NCBI GenBank assembly: GCA_963720675.1
Contig: CAVRGH010000007.1
Coordinates: 218,504 to 282,503 of the forward strand
DNA from: JALHSW01 sp963720675
Lineage (GTDB): Bacteria > Actinomycetota > Acidimicrobiia > IMCC26256 > PALSA-555
Reading direction: 5' to 3'
DNA length: 64,000 nt
This document shows positions 1-9,799 of this stretch, in pieces (the stretch's first letter is position 1; each line of letters begins with the position of its first letter). The translations under genes and the position numbers were made by a program. The notes under the pieces are model-generated. The model was not told where the DNA came from, did no database searches, and saw nothing but the letters and a program-made list of their open reading frames with translations.

Positions 1-6
1 GCGACC

Positions 7-22
7 GGCACCCCCGGGTGCC
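7..22. terminator. GC-rich hairpin after the molybdopterin oxidoreductase gene
   Basis: Two 7-base arms, GGCACCC and GGGTGCC, pair perfectly around a 2-base loop, 20 bases past the stop codon of the minus-strand oxidoreductase gene. There is no T-run on either side. It could act as a hairpin terminator of the kind common in GC-rich actinobacteria, but this is inferred only from position and pairing. Confidence 0.35.
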
Positions 23-41
23 CCGGCGCACCCGCACCCGT

Positions 42-2159
42 TCAGCGGACGGCGACCAGCTCGACCGGGATGCCGTCGAGGAAGGACGCACCGGAGAGGG
101 GGTCCATGCTCGCGAGGTCGTTCGGGGCCAGCAGGTTGACGTTGCTGCCACCGACGGCGTTCGCCGTGGTCCAGCCGCCGTCGTGGCCGTAGCCGTGCGG
201 ATAGCAGACGGTTCCCGGTCCGACATCCTCCGTGACGCGCACGAGCACGTCGATCTCCCCCGCAGCGCTCTGGACCTTCGCCCGCCGCCCGTCACCGACA
301 CCCGCCGCCAGTGCATCGACCGGATTGACCCAGAGCGCGGGCTCGTCGCCCGATCCCGCAACGTTGTGCAGCCACGAGTTGATCGATCGGAGCGAACGAC
401 GACCGACGAGACGGAGCGTTCCGGCCTCGGAGTCGACGACGGTGAGCTCCCGTAGCTCGGCCAGGATCTCAGGGCTGTCGAGCCGGGCACGGCCGCCGGG
501 GTGGCGAACCACCTTCTTCGCACGACCGGGCTCGAGCGCATCGGCGGTGACGGCGCCGTGGGGGTGCGCGGCGATCTTGCGGGTCGTCCAGCCGGTCCGA
601 CCCAGACGCAAGAGCGCGCCGGCGACGAGCGATGGCGTGATGGGTCGTCCGATGCGGCGGGCGGCCCGAGCGACGAAGCGCGCGGAGCGCTGGCCGAACG
701 GTCCGCCGAGACCCATGCGGCGCGAGAGCTCGTCGAACACTGTCCACTCCTCCCGCACACCGGACGGTGCGGGCACGATCGCCTCCGTCGACTGGATGAA
801 GGGCAGCGGCATGTGCGCAAGGAACGTGAACGGCAGGTCGGCGCGCTCGAGCGAAGCCGGTGCCGGGAGGATGTAGTCGGCGTGACGGTTGCTCTCGTTG
901 ACGTAGAGGTCGAGCGACACCACGAGATCGAGTCCCTCCAACAGCGTCGCCAGGCGCTCGCCCCCGGGAGCGGACAGCACGGGATTGCCCGCCGTGATCA
1001 CGAGGGCTCGGACCTGGCCGTCGCCGGGCGTCTCGATCTCCTCGGCGAGCACCCACGGCAGGTGGCCGGCCAGATCCGGGAGGTCGCCGACGCGGGTGCG
1101 GACGGTCCCCATGTCCGCCGTCCCGAGGCGCGCCGCGAGGTCGGCGAAGTTGACGGGTCCGCCGCCGAAGAGCGCACCACCGGCGCGGTCGAAGTTCCCG
1201 GTCATGATGGCGAGCGCGTCGACGAGCGCGTTCGCAGTGGTCGCGTGCGGTCCGCGCCCGAGCCCCACCCGGGCATAGGCAACGGCCGACGACGCGGCCG
1301 CGAAGCGGTGGGCCAGATCCCGGATCGTGGCAGCCGGCACACCCGTTGCGGCTTCGACGGTCGCGGGGTCGAATCGTCCGACCGACGCGGCCAGGGCGTC
1401 GACTCCGGTGGCGACCCGCCGCGCCGCGCCCCGGTCGATCAGCTCTTCGGTGACCAGCACCTGCAGGATGCCGGCGAGCAGCCAGACGTCGGTGCCGGGC
1501 CGGATGCTCACGTGCTCGAATGCGTTCGCGGTCTTGGTGCACACCGGATCCACCACGACGACGCTGCCTCCCCGGGCGACGATGTCGCGAAGGTGATCGC
1601 CGATCCGCGGCAGGGTCAGGATCGAACCGTGTGACACGAGCGGGTTCGCGCCGAGGATGAGCACGAACGCCGTGCGCGGAAGGTCCGGGATCGGGAACGC
1701 GATCGTCGTCCCGTAGAGGAACCATGACGCGGCCTGACGCCCGAACGTGTCCTGGGCCGCAGCGGAGAAGAAGTTGCGTGACCCCACGGCATCGAGGAAG
1801 CCCTTCGCCCAGGTGATGTGCGAGAGGCTGAACGCAGACGGATTGCCCAGGTACATCGCGATCGCGTGTGGGCCGTGGTCGCGACGGATCGCGCGCAGCC
1901 GTGCCGCGATGTCGTCGAGCGCCTCGTCCCACTCCACGGGCTCGAACTCCCCGGGTGCCCCCGACCGCCGCAACGGCTGGACGACGCGATCCGGGTCGTC
2001 GAGCACCTTCGCCATCGCTGCACCCTTCGGGCACAGATACCCCTTCGAGACCGGGTGCTCACGGTCGCCGCGGATCCGGACCACGCGACCGTCGTCCACA
2101 TCGGCGACGACACCACAGATGGCTTCGCAGATCCGACAGTACGAATAGCGCTCTTCCAC
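42..2159 (-). CDS. Molybdopterin-dependent oxidoreductase, FdhF-like, cytoplasmic
   Basis: This 705-residue protein has the layout of a bis-MGD molybdoenzyme catalytic subunit. An N-terminal 4Fe-4S domain carries Cys8, Cys11, Cys15 and Cys43 (CxxCxxxC then YLCPKG). A long cofactor-binding domain follows, and a C-terminal dinucleotide-binding domain begins near residue 590 with an SWLHN motif. No Tat signal is visible, so it probably works in the cytoplasm. The usual active-site Cys or Sec of formate dehydrogenases is not obvious, so the substrate is unknown. The GTG start is preceded by GGGAGGA. It is the last gene of a six-gene operon with two amidohydrolases, a P450 and a ferredoxin, so it may oxidise or reduce an intermediate of the same pathway. 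Confidence 0.85.
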   Translation of the reverse strand: MEERYSYCRICEAICGVVADVDDGRVVRIRGDREHPVSKGYLCPKGAAMAKVLDDPDRVVQPLRRSGAPGEFEPVEWDEALDDIAARLRAIRRDHGPHAIAMYLGNPSAFSLSHITWAKGFLDAVGSRNFFSAAAQDTFGRQAASWFLYGTTIAFPIPDLPRTAFVLILGANPLVSHGSILTLPRIGDHLRDIVARGGSVVVVDPVCTKTANAFEHVSIRPGTDVWLLAGILQVLVTEELIDRGAARRVATGVDALAASVGRFDPATVEAATGVPAATIRDLAHRFAAASSAVAYARVGLGRGPHATTANALVDALAIMTGNFDRAGGALFGGGPVNFADLAARLGTADMGTVRTRVGDLPDLAGHLPWVLAEEIETPGDGQVRALVITAGNPVLSAPGGERLATLLEGLDLVVSLDLYVNESNRHADYILPAPASLERADLPFTFLAHMPLPFIQSTEAIVPAPSGVREEWTVFDELSRRMGLGGPFGQRSARFVARAARRIGRPITPSLVAGALLRLGRTGWTTRKIAAHPHGAVTADALEPGRAKKVVRHPGGRARLDSPEILAELRELTVVDSEAGTLRLVGRRSLRSINSWLHNVAGSGDEPALWVNPVDALAAGVGDGRRAKVQSAAGEIDVLVRVTEDVGPGTVCYPHGYGHDGGWTTANAVGGSNVNLLAPNDLASMDPLSGASFLDGIPVELVAVR

Positions 2160-2198
2160 GATCAGCGTCCTCCCGTGCCGGTCACCAGGACCGCGCGA

Positions 2199-3916
2199 TC
2201 AGTTGGTCAGTACGTGCCCGGGTGTGGCACCGGTGCACCGACTGTCAGCCTCGAAGGTGACGACGCCGTTGACGAGGATCGCCGCGATCCCCTGCGCGGG
2301 AGTCGAGCGTCGGAACCCCCCGCCGGGGAGGTCGTGGAGCACCTCGTAGGTGTCGGGATACCCGAGCTCGTCCAGGTCGTAGACGAGGACGTCGGCAGCC
2401 CAACCGGGCACGAGCGCGCCGCGCCGGTCGAAGCCCATGACGCGGCGGGGAGCAGGCTCAGCTTCTCGTGCATCTCCTCGAGACTGAATCGCCCTTCGTC
2501 GCGAGCGAGCCACATGAGCAGATCCGTCGAGAACTGACCCCCGCAGTAGAACTTCAGGTGCGCACCACCGTCCGAGGTTCCGGCAATGACCCGGGGGTGC
2601 TTGTACATCCTCGTGAACAGCTCCGGGTCCTGGCTGATCGGTTGCATGGTGCGGAAGTCCATGGCGCAACGGGACGCCACCACGACGTCGAAGAAGGCGT
2701 CGACGACGTGCCGACCCTCTTTCTCCGCGATCCGGTCGAAGGTCCAGCCCTCGAACGCCGCGTACTCCTCGCAGCCTGCGTCGACGAGCTTGCACGTCTC
2801 GAGCGTGCCGCCCGCAGCGGTCATCAGCTCGGGCCCGTACTTGGCCTTCAGCGAAGCCCTCCACTCGGGATCCGAGGCCATCGCGAGACGCGCTTCGACG
2901 TCGTCGCCGAGAGCCGAGAACGCGGCGAGCTCGGGGACGACGTCCCAGGTGTTCCAGTCGAGCACCTTCGACTCGTTCCACGCCCGAAAGGCGAGCGCCT
3001 GCGAGTACACGTCGAGGCCCTGCGCCTCGCATGCGTCGAGCCAGTCGAGGACTCGGTCGACCTCCTGGGGGATGTGGTCGAACGGCACGATGATGTTCTG
3101 GATCACCGGCCGGCCGGAGACGCGGGCCAGCTCTTCGGCGATCTCGTTGTGGTCGATCGCCATCGGGAGATCGACCAGCGCCTGGATCACCCCGCGGTCG
3201 AGGTCGCGCAGCACCTCGGCGAGGCGGTACGCGGTCGACGGGTCGGCCGCATCGGTGGGCATCGGCGCCCCGTGATCCTTGTGCGAGTTGAACTCATCGA
3301 GCTTCGAGAACGCGAAGCCGAGCGCACCGGCCTCCATTGCCTCACGGAGCAGCCCCTGCATCGTCGAGATCTCGGCCTCGGTCGGCGCGTCGGTTGCGCG
3401 CGCGTCCTCGACGCTGCCCATCACGAAGATCATGAGCGAGTTCAGCGGGACGTAGCTCCCGAGGTTGACCCCCATGGGCAACGCCCCGACCACGCCGAGC
3501 CATTCCGGGAACGACTCCCAGGTGAACGGCAGTGCCTCGCGCAGCGCGGCCGCGGGGATCTGCTCGGTGGTCTCCATCATCCCCATGTAGCGCTCCTGCA
3601 CTGCGGGGTCGCGCTTGCACGGAGCGAAGCCGAAGCCGCAGTTGGAGACGACGGCGCTCGTCATGCCGTGGAGGCCCGACGCCGTGCAGTAGGGGTCCCA
3701 GAAGATCTGGCCGTCGTAGTGCGTGTGGAGGTCGATCACGCCGGGAGCGACGATCATGCCGCGCGCGTCGATCACTCGACCCGTCGGCGCATCAGCGAGC
3801 GGGCCGATCTCCGCGACCCGCCCGTCGCGGATCCCGATGTCGGCGATTCGCCGCGGTGCGCCGGTGCCGTCGACGATCGTGCCCCCGGTGATGAGGATGT
3901 CGAACGGCGCGCTCAC
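2199..3916 (-). CDS. Amidohydrolase, D-aminoacylase type (first copy), with one frame break
   Basis: The product resembles N-acyl-D-amino-acid deacylases of the metal-dependent amidohydrolase superfamily. The N-terminal beta segment leads to the metal motif DLHTHYD with His64 and His66. The reading frame breaks near 2441-2446: the sense up to LSLLP continues one frame over as RVMGFDRRGALVPGWAADVL. Restoring one base, giving an Arg codon after LLPA, yields 572 residues that align end to end with the paralogue at 6516-8264. The GTG start overlaps the upstream regulator stop by 4 bases. The function is probably hydrolysis of an amide, N-acyl or cyclic imide bond. The break is probably a missing base in the assembly, but a real loss of the last 80 residues cannot be excluded. 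Confidence 0.8.
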
Positions 3917-4911
3917 TGCTGCTCCTCGGAGACGAAGCTCGCCCAGTGGTACGCGTGATGTGGCACCTCGATGACCTCCATGGTCGCTGTCCTTCGAACT
4001 CCCGGGATGTTCCGAACCTCACCGAGCACGGTCTCGACCAGCTCCTGGCGATCTCGACAGACGAGGAGCAGCTCGAGGTCGAATCGGCCGACGATCGTCG
4101 AGAGCTGCCAGCACTGGGGCATCTCGGTGAGGGTCGTCAAGGCCGCGGCGAGGCCGGCACGGTCGAGCTGCACGAAGCAGAACGCAACGGCGGTGACGGT
4201 GCCCAGCACGACGGGGTCGACCACGGCCGTCAGTCGGAGCAGACCTGCCTCGGTCAGCCGACGGAGCCGGAGCCGGATCGTTCCCTCCGACACGTCGAGC
4301 TGCCGACCGATCTCCCGGTTCGACTGGCGCGAGTCGCGCACGAGCGCAGCGATCAGCTGGTGGTCGAGGTCGTCGAGATCAACGGCTGGGCTGGGGAACC
4401 GGAGGTCCGGCTCCGCGTTGACCGGGAAGGTAGCGGTGGACCATTGGTACTTGTGCTGCTCGACCGACACGTCGAGCGCGATCGCCTCCGCGCCCTTGAT
4501 GAGCGAGAGATCGTGCGATACGAGCCGCTGCATGTCGGCCCGGTCCGCGAGCAGGAACGTCGCGATGATGTCGACCTCACCGAAGACGATCGACGTGGCG
4601 ACGCACGACGGGATGGTGGCGAGGTCATCGGCGACCTCGCGCGGGGGCCGGTTCTCGCACCGGAACTGACCGGTGAGGAACCACTCGTATCCCGCCGCCT
4701 CCCAGTCGATCACCGCCGTCAGCGCGATGACGTCGTTGGCCACGAGGCGCTTGATCCTGCTGGCAACCGTCACCTCCGTGAGGCTCACCACGGAGGCCAG
4801 GGCCCGATTGCTCGCACGGCCGTCCTGACGGAGGAGCTCGATCAATCGACGATCGACCTCGTCGAGCTGGACGGGCTCGATGTCGCGTCGGATCGATGCG
4901 TCCGATGCCAT
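3913..4911 (-). CDS. Double-length Lrp/AsnC-family transcriptional regulator
   Basis: The 332-residue protein is two Lrp/AsnC units in tandem, whereas the usual family member is about 150 residues. Unit 1 has a winged helix at about residues 17-65 (LDEVDRRLIELLRQDGRASN) and a ligand-sensing fold to about 160. Unit 2 starts near 178 (LDDLDHQLIAALVRDSRQSN) and repeats the arrangement. It sits inside the operon between the ferredoxin and the first amidohydrolase, which it overlaps by 4 bases. It is therefore the likely local regulator, sensing a small amino-acid-like ligand. The ligand and its sign of action cannot be read from the sequence. Confidence 0.88.
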   Translation of the reverse strand: MASDASIRRDIEPVQLDEVDRRLIELLRQDGRASNRALASVVSLTEVTVASRIKRLVANDVIALTAVIDWEAAGYEWFLTGQFRCENRPPREVADDLATIPSCVATSIVFGEVDIIATFLLADRADMQRLVSHDLSLIKGAEAIALDVSVEQHKYQWSTATFPVNAEPDLRFPSPAVDLDDLDHQLIAALVRDSRQSNREIGRQLDVSEGTIRLRLRRLTEAGLLRLTAVVDPVVLGTVTAVAFCFVQLDRAGLAAALTTLTEMPQCWQLSTIVGRFDLELLLVCRDRQELVETVLGEVRNIPGVRRTATMEVIEVPHHAYHWASFVSEEQQ

Positions 4912-4915
4912 CCGC

Positions 4916-5122
4916 CTACTCCCGGTCGCGGTCGTCGGCGAAGGCCGAGATCGCCATGCTCGGGCAGGTGGCGACCATCCGGTCGGCGACGTCGTCGGGG
5001 AAGGTCTCGTCGTCGGCCACCGAAGCGATGCCCACGGCGTCGAACCGGATGGCCGACCCGCCGATCTCGGCGCACTCCTTGGTCCCCTGACACAGGTCGG
5101 CGTCGATGACGATCCGCTTCAT
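4916..5122 (-). CDS. 3Fe-4S ferredoxin, P450 redox partner
   Basis: This 68-residue ferredoxin has the short actinobacterial pattern Cys11-x5-Cys17 and a later Cys53-Pro. That leaves three cysteines for one 3Fe-4S cluster, the type usually encoded beside bacterial P450s. Its ATG overlaps the P450 stop by 4 bases (ATGA), which implies translational coupling and a one-to-one partnership. It would carry single electrons from a ferredoxin reductase to the P450 heme. No reductase is encoded in the operon, so that partner must come from elsewhere. Confidence 0.92.
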   Translation of the reverse strand: MKRIVIDADLCQGTKECAEIGGSAIRFDAVGIASVADDETFPDDVADRMVATCPSMAISAFADDRDRE

Positions 5123-6519
5123 CCGGCAAACCTCTTCGTTCGGGAGCGGTGGACGATCCGGGCGGGGAGGCCGCCCTTGATCCCCACGCTCAGGTGGAAG
5201 TCGTGGCGAGGCACGAAGCCCGGCCGCACCTCGAGGTGGAACCGTCGTGCGAACATCGTCAGGGCGAACTGCGCTTCCAGGTACGCCATGCCGGCACCGA
5301 TGCAATGGCGAGGACCGGCGCCGAACTGGACCCACTGGTAGCGGTGCTGCTGCTCCCGACGCTCGTCGAGCCAGCGCTCGGGGTCGTATCGCTCGGGGGC
5401 GTCCCACACTCCGGGGTGCCGGTTCAGCGTGTACGCGCTCACGCCGACCTGGCTGCCCTGCGGGATGAAGTACCCACCGATCTCGTCGTCCTCGAGCGCC
5501 TGGCGCGTGAGGAGGAGTGCGCCCTGGAGACGCTGGGCCTCATCGAACGTCGCTCGTGCGTACGGCATCGCATCGAGCTCCGCGTACGACGCGAAATCGC
5601 CCTGGTACGCGTCGGCCTCGTCGCGGAGTCGCTCCGCCTGTTCCGGGTGCTGGGCGAGGAGCGCGAGCGTCCACACCAGCGCCGAGGCGGTGGTGTCGAA
5701 ACCACCGAACCAGACTCCCATGAGCTGGTCGACGAGGTTCACCTCGTCCAGGGGCTCGCCGGTGTCCTCGTCGCGGGCGTCCAGAAGCAGGTTGAGCACA
5801 TCGGGTGCATCGGTCGGCTCGGCGCGGCGATGCGCGATCGCCGCTTCGATCCGTCGGCGGATGGCGGCGACCGCGGGCACGCCGCGGCGAGCGCCCGGCA
5901 CGGGAACCCGGAGGCGACCGGGGATCCAGAACGTCATCATCAGACCACCCATATAGATGGTCTGGCGGCGGAACAGGTCGACGAGCTCGGGCACGTCGTC
6001 GTCGTCGACCGACGACGAGAACATCGACCGCTGGAGCGCGGCCATGGCCATGATCGACAGCTCCCGGTACATGTCGATCTCCTCGCCGGAATCGGCGAGC
6101 CGGCCCCAACGATCCATGCTGTCGGCGAGCGACGCCGAGATGATCGACGCCAGGCCGTCGAGGTTCCGCCGGCCGAAGGCGGGGTTCAGCGCCTTGCGGT
6201 TCCGACGCCACGGCTCGCCATCCGCGACCGGTGTGCTCTCGCCGAGCGCGGGAACGAGGCTCCGCGACATGACGCCCTTGTGGTACCGGGAGTAGTCGGA
6301 CAGCCAGGAGCCGACATGGTCCGGATGGTTCACCACGGTGGTGCCGCTCGGTCCCAGTGGGAGCGAGTACAGGTCGCCGTATCGAGCGACGCACCGGTCG
6401 AGGAACACGAACGGGTCCCGAGCCCCGGCGAAGATCCGCGCCGCCTCGAGCCGACCGGGGCCCGGCGCTCGCCGCGTGCTGCCAGAGCCCTCGTTCCTCT
6501 CCGGCACGCGTCGGTTCAT
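5119..6519 (-). CDS. Cytochrome P450 monooxygenase
   Basis: This is a soluble bacterial class I P450 of 466 residues. The I-helix oxygen-activation motif is GGFDTT (272-277), the K-helix ExxR is EAQR (327-330), and the heme loop FGAGPRHCIG supplies the thiolate ligand Cys406. The ATG at 6519 overlaps the stop of the upstream amidohydrolase by 4 bases, which fixes the start. The open frame extends further upstream only inside that gene. It is followed directly by its ferredoxin. Its role is probably hydroxylation or dealkylation of the compound handled by the two amidohydrolases. The substrate is unknown. Confidence 0.95.
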   Translation of the reverse strand: MNRRVPERNEGSGSTRRAPGPGRLEAARIFAGARDPFVFLDRCVARYGDLYSLPLGPSGTTVVNHPDHVGSWLSDYSRYHKGVMSRSLVPALGESTPVADGEPWRRNRKALNPAFGRRNLDGLASIISASLADSMDRWGRLADSGEEIDMYRELSIMAMAALQRSMFSSSVDDDDVPELVDLFRRQTIYMGGLMMTFWIPGRLRVPVPGARRGVPAVAAIRRRIEAAIAHRRAEPTDAPDVLNLLLDARDEDTGEPLDEVNLVDQLMGVWFGGFDTTASALVWTLALLAQHPEQAERLRDEADAYQGDFASYAELDAMPYARATFDEAQRLQGALLLTRQALEDDEIGGYFIPQGSQVGVSAYTLNRHPGVWDAPERYDPERWLDERREQQHRYQWVQFGAGPRHCIGAGMAYLEAQFALTMFARRFHLEVRPGFVPRHDFHLSVGIKGGLPARIVHRSRTKRFAG

Positions 6520-8264
6520 CCCCGCCCGTGGCGCAGCAACCGGCCCGACCTCACGCCGGTGGGCTCGCCGTCCCGCAAGGTCACGGCGCCGTTGACGATG
6601 GTCCAGCGGTAGCCGCGCCCCCGCTTGATGCGTCGCCAGTCGCCGCCGGGAAGGTCGTACACCGTGTCGAAGAGGCCCTCGGGATCCGTTCCCAGGTTCT
6701 CCAGGTCGTAGACGATGATGTCGGCTGGTGCGCCCTCGGCGATCGTTCCGCGGTCCTTGAGCCCGGCGACCCGCGCGGGCAGCGCCGAGAGCGCGTGGTG
6801 CGCCTCCTCGAGCGTCAACGCGCCGCTCTCGCGCACCGTCCACGTCAGGAAGTCGGTCGTGTACGCACCGCCGACGAAGAACTTCATGTGCGCGCCGCCG
6901 TCGGAGATCCCGGGGACGACGAGCCCGGATCGGATCATCTCCGCGATGTGCTCGGGGATCTGGTCGCGCGCCGGCGGTGACCGGAACTCGGCGAGGAGCT
7001 CGCTCTCCACCGCGATGTCGAGCATCACGTCGAGGACGTCTCGTCCGTCCTCGGCGGCGATCTCGCCGAGCTCGCGCCCGACGAAGTGCTCGAGCGAGGC
7101 GCACCCGTGGACATCGACGACGCTGAACCGGTCCAGCCGCATCCCGAGGGCTTCCACCGCCATGATCCACGGTCGGTCGGCCACCATCGCGGCCCGCGTC
7201 TCGGGCCGGCGCAGGTTGGCCAGGCGCTCCTCGGGCGTACCCATCAGCGCCTGCTTCCACGCCGGCGCGAGGTCGAAGCCGTTCCACGTGGTGAAGTTGA
7301 ACTGCTGGAAGTTGCGGTTGGTCTCACCCTGCCCGTACACCGCGAGCCCGCGGTCCTGGCACGAGCGCAACCACGCGATCAGCCCTTGGTGCATCTCCGG
7401 CACGACCTGGCTCGATTGCACGAGGTTGTGCAGCACCGGACGTCCCGAGACCTCGGCGAGACGTTCGGACCACGCCAGCACCGGTGCCATGTTGAACGCG
7501 TCGGCGATGCTCTCCTTGCCGATCGGTGCATAGGTGAGCTGGATCGACCCCTCGCCGCGCTCGGCCAGCACCTCGGCGAACGCGACGCCTTCTTCGTCGG
7601 TCATGAGGTCGGTGATCATCGGTGTGCCGTCGTAGTCGGGCTGGACCGAGTTCTCGCCGAGCCGTTGCACCGACCAACCGCACGCGCCGGCGTCCATCGC
7701 CTCGTGGATCAGACGCCGCATCGTCGCGAGCTCGTCGCTCGTCGGCCGACGCGACTTCGCCTCGGCGTATCCGCCCATCGCCGAGACCATGATCGGCGAC
7801 AGCGGAGCGAAGCTGGTCACGTTCACCGACTTCTCGGCGCGCTCGACGCTGTCGAGATACTCGGGGAACGACTCCCAGTCCCAGGGCATCCCTTCCCGCA
7901 TCGCTTCGAGGCTGATCTGCTCGTTCCGGGTCATCGCCAGCATCGAGCGTTCGCGGTCCTCCGGTGCGCACGGCGCGAAGCCGAACCCGCAGTTCCCGAT
8001 GAGCACGGACGTGACGCCGTGCCAACCCGAGATCGTGCAGTACGGATCCCAGAAGAGCTGCGCGTCGTAGTGCGTGTGGAGGTCGATGAACCCCGGCGCG
8101 ACGACGAGGCCGGTGGCGTCGATGACCTGGTCGGCGTCACCCGAGCGCACCCCGTCGATGCGCGCGACCCGCCCGTCCTTGATCGCGACGTCGGTGCGGA
8201 TCCGCGGCATCCCGGTCCCGTCGACGACCGTGCCGTCCTTGATGAGGATGTCGTACTCAGCCAC
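6516..8264 (-). CDS. Amidohydrolase, D-aminoacylase type (second copy)
   Basis: This intact 582-residue metal-dependent amidohydrolase is the first gene of the operon. The metal-binding motif DLHTHYD places His63 and His65, and a C-terminal composite beta domain ends the protein. It is clearly paralogous to 2199-3916: both share a DLHTHYD-x3-FWDPYC segment and a GNCGFGFAPC segment. The GTG start at 8264 is chosen because GGGGAG lies 5 bases upstream and the conserved domain begins immediately after it. A longer frame to 8333 lacks this support. Family members hydrolyse N-acyl-D-amino acids, hydantoins or related amides. Two copies in one operon suggest two different hydrolytic steps. Confidence 0.88.
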   Translation of the reverse strand: MAEYDILIKDGTVVDGTGMPRIRTDVAIKDGRVARIDGVRSGDADQVIDATGLVVAPGFIDLHTHYDAQLFWDPYCTISGWHGVTSVLIGNCGFGFAPCAPEDRERSMLAMTRNEQISLEAMREGMPWDWESFPEYLDSVERAEKSVNVTSFAPLSPIMVSAMGGYAEAKSRRPTSDELATMRRLIHEAMDAGACGWSVQRLGENSVQPDYDGTPMITDLMTDEEGVAFAEVLAERGEGSIQLTYAPIGKESIADAFNMAPVLAWSERLAEVSGRPVLHNLVQSSQVVPEMHQGLIAWLRSCQDRGLAVYGQGETNRNFQQFNFTTWNGFDLAPAWKQALMGTPEERLANLRRPETRAAMVADRPWIMAVEALGMRLDRFSVVDVHGCASLEHFVGRELGEIAAEDGRDVLDVMLDIAVESELLAEFRSPPARDQIPEHIAEMIRSGLVVPGISDGGAHMKFFVGGAYTTDFLTWTVRESGALTLEEAHHALSALPARVAGLKDRGTIAEGAPADIIVYDLENLGTDPEGLFDTVYDLPGGDWRRIKRGRGYRWTIVNGAVTLRDGEPTGVRSGRLLRHGRG

Positions 8265-8446
8265 TGGCGCTCCCCGGGGGGCGGAGTGGGTCGCCGGCAG
8301 CGCGCCGCCGACGCTCGTTCCGCGAACAGCCACTCGATTCGCTAACTGTCACTTTGATCCGATGGTATCCGAAGTACTCGTCGTAATCTACGGCAGACAC
8401 CTCTGGATACCCGATGCACACCCGCGCGTAGACGCGTTCTGCGCAG

Positions 8447-8475
8447 TTGACAGTGTGGGGGCGTACGTCTACCGT
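8447..8475 (+). promoter_or_regulatory. Promoter of the Liv-type transport operon
   Basis: A TTGACA box (8447-8452) is followed after exactly 17 bases by TACCGT (8470-8475), a good match to a housekeeping sigma promoter in GC-rich DNA. It lies 58 bases upstream of the binding-protein start. The 268-base gap between the two divergent operons (8265-8532) should also hold the promoter of the minus-strand operon and the Lrp-type operator, which I could not pinpoint. Confidence 0.6.
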
Positions 8476-8532
8476 GCCAGCGGATCGCGGCCGGCGCCGA
8501 AGCGCGCTCGGCCACAACGGGGGGAACGTCGA

Positions 8533-9771
8533 ATGCGACACCATGCGAAGAGTGCTCGTCCGGGGGGCCGGGTCGTCGCGACGCTGGCCGCCGGTGTCAT
8601 CGCCACCTTCGGCGTCGTCGGAGTCGCTGCGGCGAGCACGACGGCCAAGGCCACGGGGAAGCCGGTCAAGGTGATGGTGATCCTCGACGAGAGCGAATCG
8701 CAGGGTCTGGTCTTCGATACGGCGCGTGCCGGGATCAAGGCCAAGGTCAAGGCCATCAACGCAGGTGACGGTCTCGGGGGTAGCGGCCGACCGGTCAAGG
8801 TCGAGTACTGCGTGACCGAGCTCGACCCGAACAAGGACGCCGCGTGCGCACGCAAGGCTGCCGACGACCCCGACTACGTTGCCGTCGTCGGCAGCGTGAC
8901 CGGCGTCGGCGACACGGTGAACCCGATCCTCGAGGCCGCCGGGATCCCGAACGTCGGCGGCACCGCGTTCAGCCAGAGCGACGGTCTGAGCCCGATCGTG
9001 TTCCCGGTCATGGGCGGTCTCGTCGCCGCGACCGGGTGCCAGGCGACCATCCTCTCCGACAAGGCCGGCGCCGAGAAGATCTCCGTCGCGTACGCCGACA
9101 CTCCCGGCGCCGAGCTCGGCGTGGTGCTGGCCGGCGAGACGCTCAAGCCGCGGGGCCTCACGGTGAACAACCAGGCCGTCGTCCCCCTCGGAAAGGCCGA
9201 CATCTCGGCCGAGGTGACGGCGATCGCGGAAGGTTCGGACGGCATCGTGACCGCGTCCGACGGCGGGACGGCGAAGAAGATCTTCCAGACCGCCCGCCAG
9301 CTCGGCATCGACGTCGCCCTCGCGGGCAGCGGGGCCCAGCAGTTCACGCCCGAGGCGATCAAGTCGCTCGGCGACTCGGTCGAAGGGGTGTACCTCGCGC
9401 TCTGGTTCGCGACCGACGACACGAAGGCGCCCGGCGTCAAGGCGTACCTCGCCGACATGAAGAAGGCCGGCGTGAGCGCCAAGAGCGACGACCTCGCGAA
9501 GAACTCCTGGCTCGCGCTGGGCCTGCTCGACCGGGCTGCGGAGGGCCAGGCGACGATCGACCGCTCCACCGTTCTCAGCTCGCTGGAGGGCATCACCGAC
9601 TTCGACACCGGAGGGCTCACGCCGGTCATCGACTTCACGGAGCCGGGCTCGTTCTTCGGTGGCGCGCAGCCCCGGGTCGTGAACGACTCCTGTGTGTACG
9701 GCAGGATCAAGAACGGCAAGATCGTCTCCGCCGGCAAGGGCTTCGTAGACCCGTTCCAGCCGCCGGCGTAG
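8533..9771 (+). CDS. ABC transporter solute-binding protein, Liv family
   Basis: This 412-residue exported protein belongs to the branched-chain amino acid type of periplasmic binding proteins. A signal peptide occupies about residues 1-36 (basic start, long hydrophobic run, then VGVAAAS). No lipobox cysteine is seen at the cleavage region. The mature part has the two-lobed Liv pattern, for example VVGSVTGVGDTVNPILEAAGIP, a typical lobe-one segment. ATG at 8533 follows a GGGGGGAA ribosome site. It begins the transport operon opposite the amidohydrolase/P450 operon, so its ligand is probably the same amide-type compound. Related proteins bind many non-amino-acid ligands. Confidence 0.9.
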   Translation: MRHHAKSARPGGRVVATLAAGVIATFGVVGVAAASTTAKATGKPVKVMVILDESESQGLVFDTARAGIKAKVKAINAGDGLGGSGRPVKVEYCVTELDPNKDAACARKAADDPDYVAVVGSVTGVGDTVNPILEAAGIPNVGGTAFSQSDGLSPIVFPVMGGLVAATGCQATILSDKAGAEKISVAYADTPGAELGVVLAGETLKPRGLTVNNQAVVPLGKADISAEVTAIAEGSDGIVTASDGGTAKKIFQTARQLGIDVALAGSGAQQFTPEAIKSLGDSVEGVYLALWFATDDTKAPGVKAYLADMKKAGVSAKSDDLAKNSWLALGLLDRAAEGQATIDRSTVLSSLEGITDFDTGGLTPVIDFTEPGSFFGGAQPRVVNDSCVYGRIKNGKIVSAGKGFVDPFQPPA

Positions 9772-9799
9772 GCAGTATCCGCCGCCTCCGCCGACGGAC

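Noticed and set aside
2468..3958. Long plus-strand open frame opposite the first amidohydrolase
   Set aside because: It is a GC-frame shadow with Arg/His/Val-rich composition and no domain, while the minus strand has clear conserved motifs.
5119..7287. An open frame continuing the P450 gene far upstream
   Set aside because: The extra N terminus is Arg-rich shadow sequence of the amidohydrolase on the same strand, and the P450 start is fixed by its 4-base overlap with that gene.
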